Part shown: positions 6,535 to 6,927 of the stretch, in pieces
How positions within the stretch are numbered: the first letter of the stretch is position 1
Layout of the letters: the number at the start of each line of letters is the position of its first letter
Assembly: GCA_028292305.1 (NCBI GenBank)
Contig: JAQGMQ010000900.1
Coordinates: forward strand, 1-6,927
Length of the DNA stretch: 6,927 bases
Reading direction: 5' to 3'
Origin: Rhodoferax sp.
Lineage (GTDB): Bacteria > Pseudomonadota > Gammaproteobacteria > Burkholderiales > Burkholderiaceae_C
Notes under the pieces: generated by a model
What the model saw: the letters and a program-made list of their open reading frames with translations, nothing else
Databases searched by the model: none
Told to the model about the DNA's origin: nothing
Made by a program: the position numbers and the translations under genes

Positions 6535-6927
6535 CTAAGCCGCGGTCGCGTCGCGTGGCACCGGAAACCACGGCGTGTCCACCGCCGCTTCTTCCGGGTG
6601 CACCACCACCAGGTGCGTGTTGCAGGCCGGGCAGTGGAACATCGCCGTCTTCGGGTCGTGGTACGAACGGTCGATGTCGTGGCGCTCCTCATACAGCGCC
6701 AGGGCGGCATCGCCATGTTGCTGCGCGAAGCGGGGCAGGTCGATGCGGCAGTCGGCGGTGACCACCGGGCCGTGTAGCAGGCGCACAAAGATACCGGCGT
6801 CGCGCATGGCGTGTTCGACACCGCGCAGATGGGCGCAGGTCACGGTGTTGCCGCTGTTCTGGTCATAGGCGATCTGCGCGTCGGACCACAGCTGGCCGCG
6901 GCGGATCTTGTCGGCGTATTTGCGGCC
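6535..6927 (-). CDS. Unrecognised protein, C-terminal 130 residues
   Basis: The minus-strand frame is open from its TAG stop (6535-6537) to the window edge, so the gene starts outside. A GTG at 6841-6843 could mimic a start, but the 28 codons before it read as ordinary protein (GRKYADKIRRGQLWSDAQIA and onward), so I treat the visible part as a C-terminal fragment. I do not recognise the family. Numbered from the edge, it contains TCAHLRGVEHAM (30-41), a DCRIDLPRF stretch (C60), an acidic and His-rich segment EERHDIDRSYHD (80-91) and HCPACN with a CxxC pair (C99, C102), which could bind zinc or be redox-active. The fragment is soluble-looking, with no membrane segment. It converges on addA with 2 bp between the stops and no evident terminator. 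It differs from a thioredoxin: the CPAC motif lacks the surrounding WCGPC context. Being a real gene is supported by the non-repetitive composition and the tail-to-tail fit; its function is unknown. Confidence 0.7.
   Translation of the reverse strand, partial: GRKYADKIRRGQLWSDAQIAYDQNSGNTVTCAHLRGVEHAMRDAGIFVRLLHGPVVTADCRIDLPRFAQQHGDAALALYEERHDIDRSYHDPKTAMFHCPACNTHLVVVHPEEAAVDTPWFPVPRDATAA

Noticed and set aside
6841..6843. GTG as the start of the minus-strand gene
   Set aside because: The frame is open for another 28 codons to the window edge with plausible protein sequence, and I see no convincing ribosome-binding site before this GTG.

Overview
The window is GC-rich, densely coding DNA. 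Its codon use and protein flavour suggest a betaproteobacterium of the order Burkholderiales, probably Comamonadaceae-like. That placement is inference from memory of how these proteins look in that group, not from a database search. No stretch of more than 300 bases lacks a gene.

Layout, left to right. (1) Positions 2-2500, plus strand: an AddB-like PD-(D/E)XK nuclease, cut off at its N terminus by the window edge. It keeps its nuclease motifs and the four cysteines of a predicted iron-sulfur cluster. It carries two in-frame 9-bp tandem repeats, one (521-556) in a linker and one (2105-2137) directly at a catalytic motif. (2) Positions 2501-2596: a 96-bp spacer holding a copy of a GC-rich palindromic element of the dispersed intergenic type. 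(3) Positions 2597-3229: a complete HAD-superfamily phosphatase of the YihX/epoxide-hydrolase-N-terminal-like type. (4) Positions 3245-6532: a complete 1095-residue AddA-like UvrD/RecB-family helicase-nuclease with all helicase motifs and a C-terminal nuclease domain. (5) Positions 6535-6927, minus strand: the C-terminal 130 residues of an unrecognised protein with a CPAC motif, converging on addA with only 2 bp between the two stop codons.

Functionally, genes 1 and 4 look like the two subunits of an AddAB-type (RecBCD-equivalent) helicase-nuclease that processes double-strand DNA ends for recombinational repair. The HAD phosphatase sits between them and is read in the same direction. It lies only 15 bp before addA and in the same reading frame, so it is probably co-expressed with addA, but nothing in its sequence ties it to DNA repair. 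I see no RNA gene, CRISPR array, transposase or integrase. I did not find a convincing new multi-gene system. The points most worth checking are the microrepeat expansions in AddB, the phosphatase and palindromic element splitting the addB-addA pair, and the unidentified convergent gene.
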